Program-made: the position numbers and the translations under genes
The notes under the pieces: model-generated
What the model was told of the DNA's origin: nothing
The model's database searches: none
The model's input: only the letters and a program-made list of their open reading frames with translations
NCBI GenBank assembly: GCA_005883305.1
Contig: VBAC01000001.1
Coordinates: forward strand, 1,612,001-1,676,000
DNA from: Alphaproteobacteria bacterium
GTDB lineage: Bacteria > Pseudomonadota > Alphaproteobacteria > Sphingomonadales > Sphingomonadaceae
DNA: 64,000 bases
Reading direction: 5' to 3'
Shown here: piece by piece, positions 1 to 7,860 of the stretch
Numbering within the stretch: the stretch's first letter is position 1
Layout of the letters: every line of letters starts with the position of its first letter

Positions 1-2139
1 ATCTCGACGATCCACGCCGCCCGCTGGATCACCATCCCCGGCACGCGCACCCTGGTCTTCTTCTCCAATTTCGGCGGAAGCTGGGAGAGCTATCTCGAGG
101 ATTTCATCACCCGCGCGCACGAGGGGCTGACCGCCGTCTGGTCCAACTCGATCGGCTTCCCGCGCGCCAGGAACCTGTTCCAGGACGGCGCCACCGACGG
201 CGAGCGCTTCAAGCGCTACGCGCGGGCGAGCATGCAGCCGACCCTCTTCTGGTACAGCGCCTATCCCGATCTCACCACCGACAACGTGCGGTGCAACGCG
301 GCGCTTCGCCGGGGCCTGGCGAGCGCGCTCACCAACGATGAAGCGAAGCAGTGGCTGGCCCTGTTCGGCTCCGGCGCGCGGCCGGATTCGAAGCTCGAGA
401 CCAGCGAGATCCAGAGCCTCGTCTTCGGCGGGCTCGGCTTCATGAAGGAAGGCTCGGTCGTCCTCTACGATTTGCCGGACGACCGGGAGAAGGCGCGGGC
501 CTTCATGCGCGGCATCTATCCGGATGTCGGCTTCGGCGACGGCCGCAAGCTCAGGCACGACGCGATCGTCACCGTCGCGCTCGGCCCCCGAGCGCTCGAG
601 AAGCTCGGCCTTCCCGACGAATGCGTGAAGGGCTTCGCTCCCGCCTTCCTCGAAGGGATGAGCATCGAGGGGCGCAACCGCATTCTCGGCGATATCGGCA
701 AGAACGCTCCGAAGAACTGGCTTTGGGGCCGCGATCCTTTCGACCTCGCCCTGCTCGTCTATGGCAGGGACGAGAAATCCGTCCGCGCGCTGTGCAAGCG
801 GCTGGCCGAGCTCGCCGACGCGAACGGCCTCGGCGAGCCGCACCGGATCCCGCTGATCGAGACCAAGAAGCCGGCGATCGAGCCCTTCGGCTTCGTCGAC
901 GGCATTTCGCAGCCGATCATCCGCGGCTCATACCAGAGCTTTCGCAAGAACGATCCGATCCACCTCGTCGAGCCCGGCGAGTTCATCATCGGCTATCCCG
1001 ACAATCGCGACAATTTCCCGCCCGAGCCCGAGCTCAACGCGCTGGCCGATCCCGACAACCGGCTGCCGGTCGCCGACAGGAGCCGCGAGTTCGGCAACAC
1101 CATCGTCGAGGCGCCGCGAGCGGTCGGGCGCAACGGCACCTATCTCGTCATTCGCCAGCTCGAGCAGGACGTCGGCGGCTTCTGGCAATATTGCCGGCGC
1201 GAGGCCCGCCGGCTGAAGGACCGCCTGCCCGCGCCCTACGACATGCGCCCGGCCTATATCGCGGCCAAGCTGGTCGGCCGCTGGCGCGACGGATCGTCGC
1301 TGGTCCGAAACCCTTATTATCCCTTCCCGACGGAGCACGAGAAACGCGTCGAGCGGCGCGCGAACCTCAAGAATGCGGCAGGCTATGACGAGACGACCGC
1401 GGTCGCCGCCTCGGGCGAGCCGGTCGGCTCGGAAACGGTCCGGCCGGACAGCAACCCGCCCGACGGCGCCGCGATCGCCGCGCCGCCGCTGAGCGGCATG
1501 GCCGCCACCGCCGCGGCCGCCCCCGCGGTGGCGGACGGACCGGGCGTCGCGGGCGCGGCGCTCCAGGCGACGGGGGCGAAGGCGAAGACCGCCGCTGCCG
1601 ACGCTGCGGCAAGCGCGGCCGCGGCGGAAAAGGCCGCCGAAAGAAAGGGCGAGCCGCCGCCCGAGGAGAAATCGCCGGTCCGCTACAGCGACAACGACTT
1701 CCTGTTCGGGGTCGAGGATCCGCAGGCGTTGCGCTGCCCCTTCGGAGCCCATATCCGCAGGGCCAATCCGCGCGACAGCCTGTCGCCGGGATCGATGGAC
1801 CAGGTCTCGATTTCCAACCGCCACCGGCTGCTCCGAGTCGGCCGGCTCTACAAGCCGGAGCCGGGGCGCGACCCGGGCCTGCTCTTCATGTGCCTCAACG
1901 GCGACATCGAGCGGCAGTTCGAGTTCATCCAGCAGACCTGGCTGGTCAGCCCGACCTTCCACGGCCTGGCCGGCGAGCAGGATCCGCTGACCAGCAATTG
2001 CGAGGGCACGGGCTTCGTCGTCCCGTCCCTCGACGGGCCGGTGCGGCTGGAACCGTTGCCGCAATTCGTGACCACGCTCGGCGGCGGCTATTTCTTCATG
2101 CCGGGACGCGCGCTTCTCGCTTATCTGGGCGGGGTTTAG
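1..2139 (+). CDS. DyP-type peroxidase, 5' end outside the window
   Basis: The reading frame is open from base 1, so the start lies upstream; a Met at 232 is internal because the preceding 77 codons read as normal protein. It belongs to the dye-decolourising heme peroxidases. The distal motif GFVDGISQP lies near bases 889-915 and the proximal heme-ligand segment GAHIRRANPRD near 1744-1776, the latter supplying the axial His and its Asp partner. Between the two, at about 1381-1670, is an insertion rich in Ala, Pro and Gly that looks like a disordered linker and is not part of the usual fold. The N-terminal part before the ferredoxin-like repeats makes this one of the long DyP proteins. No signal peptide can be judged because the N-terminus is missing. 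The peroxidase assignment is firm; the substrate is unknown. Confidence 0.88.
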   Translation: MSTIHAARWITIPGTRTLVFFSNFGGSWESYLEDFITRAHEGLTAVWSNSIGFPRARNLFQDGATDGERFKRYARASMQPTLFWYSAYPDLTTDNVRCNAALRRGLASALTNDEAKQWLALFGSGARPDSKLETSEIQSLVFGGLGFMKEGSVVLYDLPDDREKARAFMRGIYPDVGFGDGRKLRHDAIVTVALGPRALEKLGLPDECVKGFAPAFLEGMSIEGRNRILGDIGKNAPKNWLWGRDPFDLALLVYGRDEKSVRALCKRLAELADANGLGEPHRIPLIETKKPAIEPFGFVDGISQPIIRGSYQSFRKNDPIHLVEPGEFIIGYPDNRDNFPPEPELNALADPDNRLPVADRSREFGNTIVEAPRAVGRNGTYLVIRQLEQDVGGFWQYCRREARRLKDRLPAPYDMRPAYIAAKLVGRWRDGSSLVRNPYYPFPTEHEKRVERRANLKNAAGYDETTAVAASGEPVGSETVRPDSNPPDGAAIAAPPLSGMAATAAAAPAVADGPGVAGAALQATGAKAKTAAADAAASAAAAEKAAERKGEPPPEEKSPVRYSDNDFLFGVEDPQALRCPFGAHIRRANPRDSLSPGSMDQVSISNRHRLLRVGRLYKPEPGRDPGLLFMCLNGDIERQFEFIQQTWLVSPTFHGLAGEQDPLTSNCEGTGFVVPSLDGPVRLEPLPQFVTTLGGGYFFMPGRALLAYLGGV

Positions 2140-2160
2140 AGTCGATCGTCAACCCTCGGT

Positions 2161-2244
2161 CGTCATTGCGAGGAGCGCAGCGACGAAGCAATCCAGTGGG
2201 CCTCGGAGGAGCAGCTGGATTGCTTCGCTTCGCTCGCAATGACG
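2161..2244. repeat. Repeat family A, copy 1
   Basis: An inverted repeat of about 84 bp. The left arm begins CGTCATTGCGAGGAGCG and the right arm is its near-perfect reverse complement ending CGCTCGCAATGACG. It lies between the convergent DyP and phage-shock genes. The same element recurs at 54114-54196 and 57784-57867. Confidence 0.9.
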
Positions 2245-2257
2245 GCCGGAATGCATC

Positions 2258-2491
2258 CTACAGATCGATGCACGAGGCGATCGATTCGAGCTTGCGCACG
2301 CGCTCCTTGAGGTCCGCCATCTCGATCATCTCGCCGGCGGGGCTGCGGCTCTCGTGGCGCACGGCCCCGGCCAATTCCAGCTTGCGGATCTCCAGCCAGC
2401 CGGCCCATCCCTTGAGCCCGGCCATGGTGGTTATGCCGAGGCCCGCGAGGCCGAAGCTCGCCAGGGTCAGCATCGTCGCTGCGTCGGTCAT
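2258..2491 (-). CDS. Small PspB-like membrane protein at the end of the psp operon
   Basis: A 77-residue protein with one hydrophobic segment at about residues 6-30, followed by a charged helix ending LKERVRKLESIA. That C-terminal helix is very like the RERIQxLESIL coiled coil of PspB. The gene follows pspC on the same strand after 41 bp and is the last of the run. It may be a second PspB-type subunit or a PspD-like partner that binds PspC and PspA at the inner membrane. Family membership is my inference from shape and the short coiled-coil motif; being a real gene is well supported by operon position. Confidence 0.65.
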   Translation of the reverse strand: MTDAATMLTLASFGLAGLGITTMAGLKGWAGWLEIRKLELAGAVRHESRSPAGEMIEMADLKERVRKLESIASCIDL

Positions 2492-2532
2492 CTTTCTTCC
2501 TCCCTTCGACAGATTTGCCTCCTGCGCTCCCC

Positions 2533-2883
2533 TCAGCGCAGCTCCTCGATCTCGCGCGCGAGCCTGCTGTTCGAGCTCGTCACGTAGCTTTCGATCGCCT
2601 GCATCCTGAGATCGATGGCGCGCATCCTTTCCCGCGCTTCCTCGCGGGCGGCGACGCGGCCGGGAGCGGCCTCGCGCCTGGCGCCGCCGCGCGGGGTGCC
2701 GATCACGGCGAGCACGCCATAGGCGATCAGCACCCAGGTGAAGTGCGTCAGCAGTGCAGCGATCACGAACGCCGCCCGGACGATGAGGGGATCGAGCCCG
2801 GTCCGGCCCGCGATCCCGGCGCAGACGCCGGCGACCTTGCGGTTCTTGCGGTCGACCTCGAAGCTGTGGCCACGGATATTCAT
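2533..2883 (-). CDS. pspC: Phage-shock protein C, PspC-domain membrane protein
   Basis: A 116-residue protein. The PspC domain sits at about residues 12-65: a basic NRKVAGVCAGIA segment followed by two hydrophobic stretches ending in GVLAVIG. The C-terminal half is a charged amphipathic helix likely to form a coiled coil. PspC senses envelope stress at the inner membrane and recruits PspA. The start was chosen at the ATG that overlaps the pspB stop as ATGA; longer open reading in this frame lies inside pspB. It is translationally coupled to pspB and followed by a small PspB-like gene. Confidence 0.9.
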   Translation of the reverse strand: MNIRGHSFEVDRKNRKVAGVCAGIAGRTGLDPLIVRAAFVIAALLTHFTWVLIAYGVLAVIGTPRGGARREAAPGRVAAREEARERMRAIDLRMQAIESYVTSSNSRLAREIEELR

Positions 2884-3227
2884 TTCGTCCCTCCTGATTC
2901 CCGGCCTTCCCCGGCCGGCGACAAAAGCCCGTCCTCGAAATCGTCCGCTATCGGGCGGCGCGCGATCCGCGGCGCCCGCTCCTCGGCGGAGACGGCGCGC
3001 TCGAGCACCTCGAGCCGCGAATCCATCCGGTCCATCAGCCGCCACATCTCCTCGAGCTCGCCCGGCCGCTCCTCGCGATCCCTGGCGCGCCGCTCGCGGA
3101 CATGCCTGGGCGGGCGGACCAGCAGGTAGACGATGAGCCCCGCGATCAACGTGGCGACGATGCTGCCGACAGTGGTCGCGATACCGACGATCTCGCCGAT
3201 GTCCGTTCCGTTGAGATGGATGCTCAT
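2880..3227 (-). CDS. pspB: Phage-shock protein B-like membrane protein
   Basis: A 115-residue protein with a transmembrane segment at about residues 11-38, then a basic stretch and a coiled-coil helix containing MWRLMDRMDSRLEVLERAV, which matches the PspB pattern. PspB works with PspC to sense membrane damage. The C-terminal tail of about 35 residues is longer than in enterobacterial PspB (about 75 residues in total). The gene overlaps both neighbours by 4 bases (ATGA at the pspA end and at the pspC start), so the three genes are clearly one translationally coupled operon. Confidence 0.8.
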   Translation of the reverse strand: MSIHLNGTDIGEIVGIATTVGSIVATLIAGLIVYLLVRPPRHVRERRARDREERPGELEEMWRLMDRMDSRLEVLERAVSAEERAPRIARRPIADDFEDGLLSPAGEGRESGGTK

Positions 3228-3886
3228 GCCGCGATCCTCCGCTGCTTCATCGCCTCGAGCTCGGCGTCCACGCGCTCGGCGACCCGAAGCTCGGCGATCT
3301 CGTCCTCGAGCGAGCGGGGGGCGGCGAGCGCAAGCACCTCGGCCTGGCCTTCCGCATAATCCGCCTCGCGCTCGAGCAGCTCGAAATTGGCGAAGGCGTC
3401 CTGGGTTCGGCCGCCGGCATACATTTCGCGCATCCGGATCTGGTTGTGGGCGGTCTCGACCCGGGTGGCGATGGCGCACTGGCGGGCGCGGGCCTCGCGC
3501 AGCTTGGCCTGGAGCTTGGCGATGTCGGCCTCGTAGGCGCGCAGGGTCCGGTCGATCAGAGCGATCTCGTCGGCGATCTCCTCGCCGAGGTCGGTGAGCT
3601 TCTCCTTCTCGACCAGAGCGAGGCGGGCGAGGTCGTCCCGGCCCTTGGAAAGCGCAAGCTCGGCGCGCTCGGTCCAGCTCGCCTGCAATGCGCCGAGCTG
3701 CTGCGTCTGGCGGCGCTTTTCCTTCTGGTCCGCGATCGACCGCGCGGCCGCGGCGCGCACCTCCACCAGCGTCTCCTCCATCTCCATGATGATCACCCGG
3801 ATCGTCTTGGCGGGGTCGTCCGACCGGTTGGTCAGATCGATGACGTTGGCGGCGATGATGTCGCGGGTCCTGGAAAAGATGCTCAT
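3224..3886 (-). CDS. pspA: Phage-shock protein A
   Basis: A 220-residue PspA/IM30 (ESCRT-III-like) protein, close to the 222 residues of the enterobacterial form. It begins MSIFSRTRDIIAANVIDL, the amphipathic membrane-binding helix, and continues as a long alpha-helical hairpin. It binds damaged inner membrane and helps to keep the proton motive force; in enterobacteria it also inhibits the activator PspF. Here no pspF lies next to it. The 85 bp upstream separate it from the 47-aa membrane peptide, and both are probably transcribed from the sigma-54 promoter at 4165-4180. Confidence 0.95.
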   Translation of the reverse strand: MSIFSRTRDIIAANVIDLTNRSDDPAKTIRVIIMEMEETLVEVRAAAARSIADQKEKRRQTQQLGALQASWTERAELALSKGRDDLARLALVEKEKLTDLGEEIADEIALIDRTLRAYEADIAKLQAKLREARARQCAIATRVETAHNQIRMREMYAGGRTQDAFANFELLEREADYAEGQAEVLALAAPRSLEDEIAELRVAERVDAELEAMKQRRIAA

Positions 3887-3971
3887 TGAAATGCGCTCCG
3901 GTCGGAAAATATTGGCGGGGGCCGGGTGGGGAAGCCGGGGGGCAGGCTTCGACCCGGCCCTCCGCCGCGGT

Positions 3972-4115
3972 TCAGGCGTTGGCCTGAACCGAAGTCTGGA
4001 CCTGGGCGATCTGGCCGGCCTGGACCGGGCCGATCGCCGAGCTGACGAACATGGTGGAAAGAACGATGGCGCCGATCGCGGCGGTGACCGTCTGGGGCAT
4101 GTTGATGTTGAACAT
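3972..4115 (-). CDS. 47-residue hydrophobic peptide at the head of the psp operon
   Basis: The chosen ATG at 4115 has a strong Shine-Dalgarno (AGGGAG, about 8 bases upstream). A longer frame from 4181 would run through the promoter and is rejected. The peptide has one hydrophobic stretch at about residues 9-34 and a short polar tail rich in Gln and Val. It is the first gene after the sigma-54 promoter, with a leader of about 39 bases, and precedes pspA. I do not recognise a family. Its position suggests a small inner-membrane component or regulator of the phage-shock response. Confidence 0.6.
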   Translation of the reverse strand: MFNINMPQTVTAAIGAIVLSTMFVSSAIGPVQAGQIAQVQTSVQANA

Positions 4116-4164
4116 TTGAAGTCTCCCTGAAATTCGAAATCGTGAACCTGATGCCCCAAAGGAT

Positions 4165-4180
4165 TGCATCAGCCGTGCCA
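4165..4180 (-). promoter_or_regulatory. Sigma-54 (-24/-12) promoter of the psp operon
   Basis: On the minus strand the sequence reads TGGCACGGCTGATGCA. This matches the RpoN consensus TGGCAC-N5-TTGC closely, with the invariant GG (4179-4178) and GC (4167-4166) exactly ten bases apart. Transcription would start near 4154, 39 bases before the ATG of the 47-aa peptide. psp operons of other proteobacteria are sigma-54/PspF dependent, so both sequence and context agree. Confidence 0.82.
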
Positions 4181-4188
4181 AACGGATT

Positions 4189-4200
4189 TTTCCGCGGAAA
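4189..4200. promoter_or_regulatory. Palindrome just upstream of the sigma-54 promoter
   Basis: TTTCCGCGGAAA is a perfect 12-bp palindrome nine bases upstream of the -24 element. A related string, GGATTTCCGCGAAAG, occurs near 4560. It could be an activator or repressor site, but an enhancer for a sigma-54 activator would usually be farther away. Only the palindrome itself is seen; the role is a guess. Confidence 0.3.
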
Positions 4201-4275
4201 TCCGCCGTTTTCGGCGAATGCGGCGTGGGTTCAGGAAATCAGGGAGCGCCGCGACTTGGCGGAAATTACCAATTC

Positions 4276-4527
4276 TTAGCGGACGATGATGAAGTCCGTC
4301 TTGCGGCGGCGCGGGCCGGCGTCCTTGCGCGTGATTTCGAGCAGGCGGGCGCCGGCCATGAAGACCGCGCCGGTGCAGGCCGCGAACAGCAGCCAGCCGC
4401 CGACGCCGGGATAGGTTTGCAGATAATGGAAGCCCCGCTCCGATGCCCCGAGCCCGAGCGCGTAGATCACCGCGCAGGCTTCGAAACGGGTCTTGATGAC
4501 GAACAGGCGGGCGATCTTTCTCATCAT
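4276..4527 (-). CDS. Small hypothetical membrane protein
   Basis: An 83-residue protein with a basic N-terminus (MMRKIARLFVIKTR), then two hydrophobic segments at about residues 15-28 and 41-65, and a basic C-terminal tail. It is transcribed towards the psp operon and ends 96 bases before the sigma-54 promoter, so its own promoter must lie upstream of 4527. The start could be either of two adjacent ATGs (4527 or 4524), and neither has a clear Shine-Dalgarno. I do not recognise the family. Confidence 0.6.
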   Translation of the reverse strand: MMRKIARLFVIKTRFEACAVIYALGLGASERGFHYLQTYPGVGGWLLFAACTGAVFMAGARLLEITRKDAGPRRRKTDFIIVR

Positions 4528-4633
4528 GCACGAAAGAGAGCAAGATGCGGGCCAATGGCGGATTTCCGCGAAAGGCGATCCTTAACGGGTAAGGATTTGT
4601 AAACCATGCCGACGCTTTCGCGCCCGGAAGGCC

Positions 4634-6772
4634 CTAGGGAACGCCCGGCACCGGCACCGACGGGCCCGCGGGCGCCGGCGGCTGCGGCTGGCCGGGGCGG
4701 CCGAGGCTGTAGGTCAGCGCCAGCTTGAAGCGCGGGCCATCCGAGACGTTCGTCGTTCGGGTAAGCGCCGTGTCGGAGATGGTGCTCCTGCGGAATTCCG
4801 TCGGGCCGAAAATGTCGTCGACGGTCACGACGCTCGACAGCCGGTCGGTGATCGCGTGCGACCAGGACGCGCTCGCGCGGAAGTAGGAATCGTTGCTGAC
4901 GAGCCCGTCATTGTAGGGGCCGGAATAGTTGGCGGTCACCGTGATCCGGTCCGCCCCGCGGCGGCCGTCCGAGCCGTCGCGATAGTCGATCTGGGCCGTC
5001 CCGGAATAATTGGTGCTGTGCTGGACTCTGAAAATCCCGAAATCGCGCTCGATCCGCCGGTCGATCAGATTGGCGTTGATCGAATAGGTGAAGCCCCGGA
5101 CGATAGGCCCCTGGACGGCCAGGGCCGCGCCGCGATCGGTGCGCTGCCCGACATTGACCGGCTGGGACACCAGCACGCCGTCGTCGGTCAGCGTGTTGAG
5201 GAACGAGAACAGATCGTCGGTCCGGCGATGGAACAGGGTCAGCGAAATCGTCTGCCCCTCGGTCTCGGCGCGCAGCTTCGCCTCGATGGCGTCGGTCAGC
5301 TCCGGGCGGAGCGCGGGGTTGCCGGCATTGGCGGTGGTGGCATCGGAAAAGCGAAGCGCCGGGCTGAGCTGCTGGATCGCGGGCCAGGCGACTCGGCGGG
5401 AATAGCTCAGCGTTCCCGTCAGCCAGCGCGCGAGGCGGCGCTCGAGCGTCATGCTGGGGAAGAGGTGGGCGTCGCTCGGCCCCTCGCCCAGGCTCGGATC
5501 GGCGAAATCATAGTCGCGGCTCTCGATCCTGAGCCCGGCGAGCATCGTTCCGCCAAGCAGCGGGAACTGGAAGCTCGCATAGGACGCGACCTCGAGCGTC
5601 GTACCGTCGATCGTCGAGACCGGGGGGAACGGATTGCCGCCGAGCGGCAGGTCGCCGCCTTGCTCCAGCCTGTTGAAGTCGTGCGTGTCGTTGATCGAGC
5701 CGCCGACGAGGAGGCGCTGCCTGCCGCGCAAGGGCCGGACATAGTCCAGCTTGAAGATCCGCGCCCGGGTGAAGGCGTCGGAGTGGAACCGGAATTCGCC
5801 GGCGCCGAAATCGGTCGTCACTTCGCTGGTGGGATCGAAGCGGTATTGCTGGATCGAGGTCGTCAGCAGCTCTCCTTGCCGGCTTCCCTCCTCGCGATAT
5901 TCCAGCGACGCATTATAGGCGTCGTAATCGAAATCGCTGGTGATGCGCTGAGCGAGCGGAGCGCCCGGACTGGCCGACGAGACGGTTACCGAATCTATCG
6001 TCGTTCGGGCGTCGGCGGTGATCATGCCGCCCTGGAACGTGATCGTCCGCTTGTCCGTCGGGCGGTAGCTGATCTGGCCGTTGCCGTTGACGAACTCGAA
6101 GCGGCTGCGCGAGTCTTGAGTCTCGATCGTGTCGGGCGCGGTGCCGGCCGGATCGAGGCTGAGGCGCTCGCGCGTCACTTCGGCGAGGCGGACGTCGCGG
6201 GTCCAGCCGAGGTTCCCGGAAAGGGTCCAGTCGCCATGGGTCCAGGTCGGCGAGGCCCTGAGCTCGGTGCCGCCGTAGCGGCTCGCGCTGGCGGTCGCCG
6301 AGCCGCGCAGGCCGTTGAGGGCGTTGCGCCGGGTGATGATGTTGATGATCCCGCCGGTGCCCGAGGCGGAGAATTGGGCGCTGGGGTTGGAGACGACCTC
6401 GATCCGCGCGATTTCCGAGCCCTGAAGGTCGCGCAGGATGTTCGGGTTCGGGGACGGGCGGCCGTCGACCAGGACGGTGACCCCGGACGTTCCGAGCAGG
6501 CGGATCGAATTGTCGGGCTGGACGGTGACGGCCGGAATCCGCCCGAGAATATCGAGCGCGTTGGACGATCGCGCTTCGGCGGTGTCGCGCACCGTGTAGG
6601 TGTCGCGGTCGATCGCGGTGCGCTGCTCGGGCTGCGCTCGGACGACGATCTCCTCGCCACCGGCCGGGCTCGCCGGCGGCGCGGGAGCCGGGGCTGGGGC
6701 CGGGCTGGCCTGAGCGAAGACAGGCGAAAACGGCGCGAAGGCCGCGCCGGAAAGCAACAATAACCGGCGCAA
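4634..6772 (-). CDS. TonB-dependent outer-membrane receptor
   Basis: A 712-residue protein that begins with a signal peptide ending near FAQA and a Pro/Ala-rich linker. The plug domain follows at about residues 40-150, with the typical LLGTSGVTVLVDGRPSPN and IARIEVVSNPSA segments and the GTGGIINIITRR stretch that closes the plug. The rest is a beta-barrel of the CarO/OMP_b-brl_3 type. It would take up a siderophore, vitamin or carbohydrate using TonB energy; nothing nearby tells which. No ATG is available in the correct place: the best start is TTG at 6772, just after a GGGGGGCGAG purine tract. The C-terminus ends in a Pro-rich tail, unusual for a barrel protein, which normally ends in an aromatic residue. 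Confidence 0.85.
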   Translation of the reverse strand: MRRLLLLSGAAFAPFSPVFAQASPAPAPAPAPPASPAGGEEIVVRAQPEQRTAIDRDTYTVRDTAEARSSNALDILGRIPAVTVQPDNSIRLLGTSGVTVLVDGRPSPNPNILRDLQGSEIARIEVVSNPSAQFSASGTGGIINIITRRNALNGLRGSATASASRYGGTELRASPTWTHGDWTLSGNLGWTRDVRLAEVTRERLSLDPAGTAPDTIETQDSRSRFEFVNGNGQISYRPTDKRTITFQGGMITADARTTIDSVTVSSASPGAPLAQRITSDFDYDAYNASLEYREEGSRQGELLTTSIQQYRFDPTSEVTTDFGAGEFRFHSDAFTRARIFKLDYVRPLRGRQRLLVGGSINDTHDFNRLEQGGDLPLGGNPFPPVSTIDGTTLEVASYASFQFPLLGGTMLAGLRIESRDYDFADPSLGEGPSDAHLFPSMTLERRLARWLTGTLSYSRRVAWPAIQQLSPALRFSDATTANAGNPALRPELTDAIEAKLRAETEGQTISLTLFHRRTDDLFSFLNTLTDDGVLVSQPVNVGQRTDRGAALAVQGPIVRGFTYSINANLIDRRIERDFGIFRVQHSTNYSGTAQIDYRDGSDGRRGADRITVTANYSGPYNDGLVSNDSYFRASASWSHAITDRLSSVVTVDDIFGPTEFRRSTISDTALTRTTNVSDGPRFKLALTYSLGRPGQPQPPAPAGPSVPVPGVP

Positions 6773-6806
6773 CTCGCCCCCCTGTTCATCCGCATCGTTC
6801 AGGCGA

Positions 6807-6829
6807 AAGTCCTTCTCGCGGAAGGACTT
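6807..6829. terminator. Hairpin between a hypothetical gene and the TonB receptor gene
   Basis: AAGTCCTTC-TCGCG-GAAGGACTT is a perfect 9-bp stem with a 5-base loop. It lies in the leader of the receptor gene and 32 bases after the stop of the upstream minus-strand gene. On the minus strand it is followed only by TTT, so termination is possible but not certain; it could equally act in the receptor leader. Confidence 0.4.
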
Positions 6830-6860
6830 GCGGCCTCAATCGGCCCGCCGCCCTAGCATC

Positions 6861-7181
6861 TTAATAGGTCACGTCCAGATCGAAATGACCGCCCTTGCGC
6901 AAAGTGACGGTGCAGCCTTTCCAGGGACGCGGATCCTCCTCGGCCATCTCCTTCTGGATCGTGCGCAACGTCTCCAGCATGTTCTGGACCGGCTCCTCGC
7001 TGAGCGGCACCTGGGCCTCCCAGCCGTTGTCCTGAGTGGCGACGATCCGGACCAGCGAGCGGCCCTGGTGCAGATCGAGCGCCATCACCGCCTTCTCGAA
7101 GCCCGGCGGGCATTGCGCCGCGATCAAGCGGCCGAGCGCCAGGCAGGCGATGTCGATCTTCTCGTTGCGCTGATCGGTCAT
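6861..7181 (-). CDS. Hypothetical cytoplasmic protein of 106 residues
   Basis: The ATG at 7181 was chosen over longer readings because GGAGAC sits just before it. The product starts MTDQRNEKIDIACLALGR and is a small alpha/beta protein with no signal peptide or membrane segment. The overall pattern (N-terminal helix, strands with an arginine-rich middle, closing helix and a GGHFDLDVTY strand) reminds me loosely of small YezG/DUF600-type immunity folds, but the match is too weak to name it. It is the gene before the TonB receptor on the same strand. Confidence 0.65.
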   Translation of the reverse strand: MTDQRNEKIDIACLALGRLIAAQCPPGFEKAVMALDLHQGRSLVRIVATQDNGWEAQVPLSEEPVQNMLETLRTIQKEMAEEDPRPWKGCTVTLRKGGHFDLDVTY

Positions 7182-7512
7182 GATGTCTCCAGTGCGGCCG
7201 GCCCCGGCATGCGGCGCCCCCCGCTCAGATGGGCGCCCGCCGCCCGGCGCGCAAGCGCCGCCGAGCGGCTCAACGCTCATGTGACATAAATCGCGGACCC
7301 TCCCGCATATGTTGCGCGACACCTGAAGACGTGACGACGGAGCAGCCCTCCGGCAGCGACCGGTCGACCAAAGCGAGCCGATCCCGCCATGGCGGTCGGC
7401 GCGGTCCCGGCGATGCCGTCCGAGCGCCCGGCTTCCGAAGTAACAATCCGAGCGATTGAAGAATCGCAATCGGCGTATATGAATGAAATCTCCGTCATAA
7501 GGAGACATCGCC
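7182..7512. other. 331-bp divergent intergenic region
   Basis: This region holds the promoters for the minus-strand 106-aa gene and the plus-strand 95-aa gene. Only the AAGGAGA ribosome site before 7513 is clear. I see no RNA gene, no member of the repeat families and no convincing -35/-10 pair. The part from about 7420 to 7500 is more AT-rich than its surroundings and is the likely promoter for the 95-aa gene. Confidence 0.5.
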
Positions 7513-7800
7513 ATGATTCCGGACGACCTTCAAAACCAGGGCATAAATTGGGTCGCGCAAATTGGGCCCGAAGTCGGTGGGACCGTAAGTGGCTATCTAT
7601 GGGGAGAGACGGTCGCCTTTTACCTGACGACGAGCGGCCCTTCGCAGGTCTATGCCGGCTATTCGACCGATAGCGGCGGATCCTACACACCAATCCCGCC
7701 GGATCAGGTCGTGACGGTTGCCGGCTCGGACGTCCTGTGGCTGGTCGAGGTGCCGCAGGACACTCAGGTCAAGTTTCTGCTCGGCATATCGGCCATCTGA
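7513..7800 (+). CDS. Hypothetical protein of 95 residues
   Basis: The ATG is preceded by AAGGAGACATCGCC, a clear ribosome site. The product is rich in Gly, Ser, Thr and Val, and reads like a beta-sandwich: alternating hydrophobic residues, YSTDSGGSYTPI and a closing strand VKFLLGISAI. There is no signal peptide. I do not recognise a family. It ends 60 bases before the convergent DUF2891 gene, one of the few convergent gaps here without a palindromic repeat. Confidence 0.65.
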   Translation: MIPDDLQNQGINWVAQIGPEVGGTVSGYLWGETVAFYLTTSGPSQVYAGYSTDSGGSYTPIPPDQVVTVAGSDVLWLVEVPQDTQVKFLLGISAI

Positions 7801-7860
7801 ACGCTCAGGCGGGGGCCTCCGTCGCGAAGTCGCCGCCGCGCGTCGGAGCGACGGCCACGC

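Noticed and set aside
4856-6763. A 635-codon open frame on the plus strand
   Set aside because: It is antisense to the TonB-dependent receptor, which has plug and barrel motifs.
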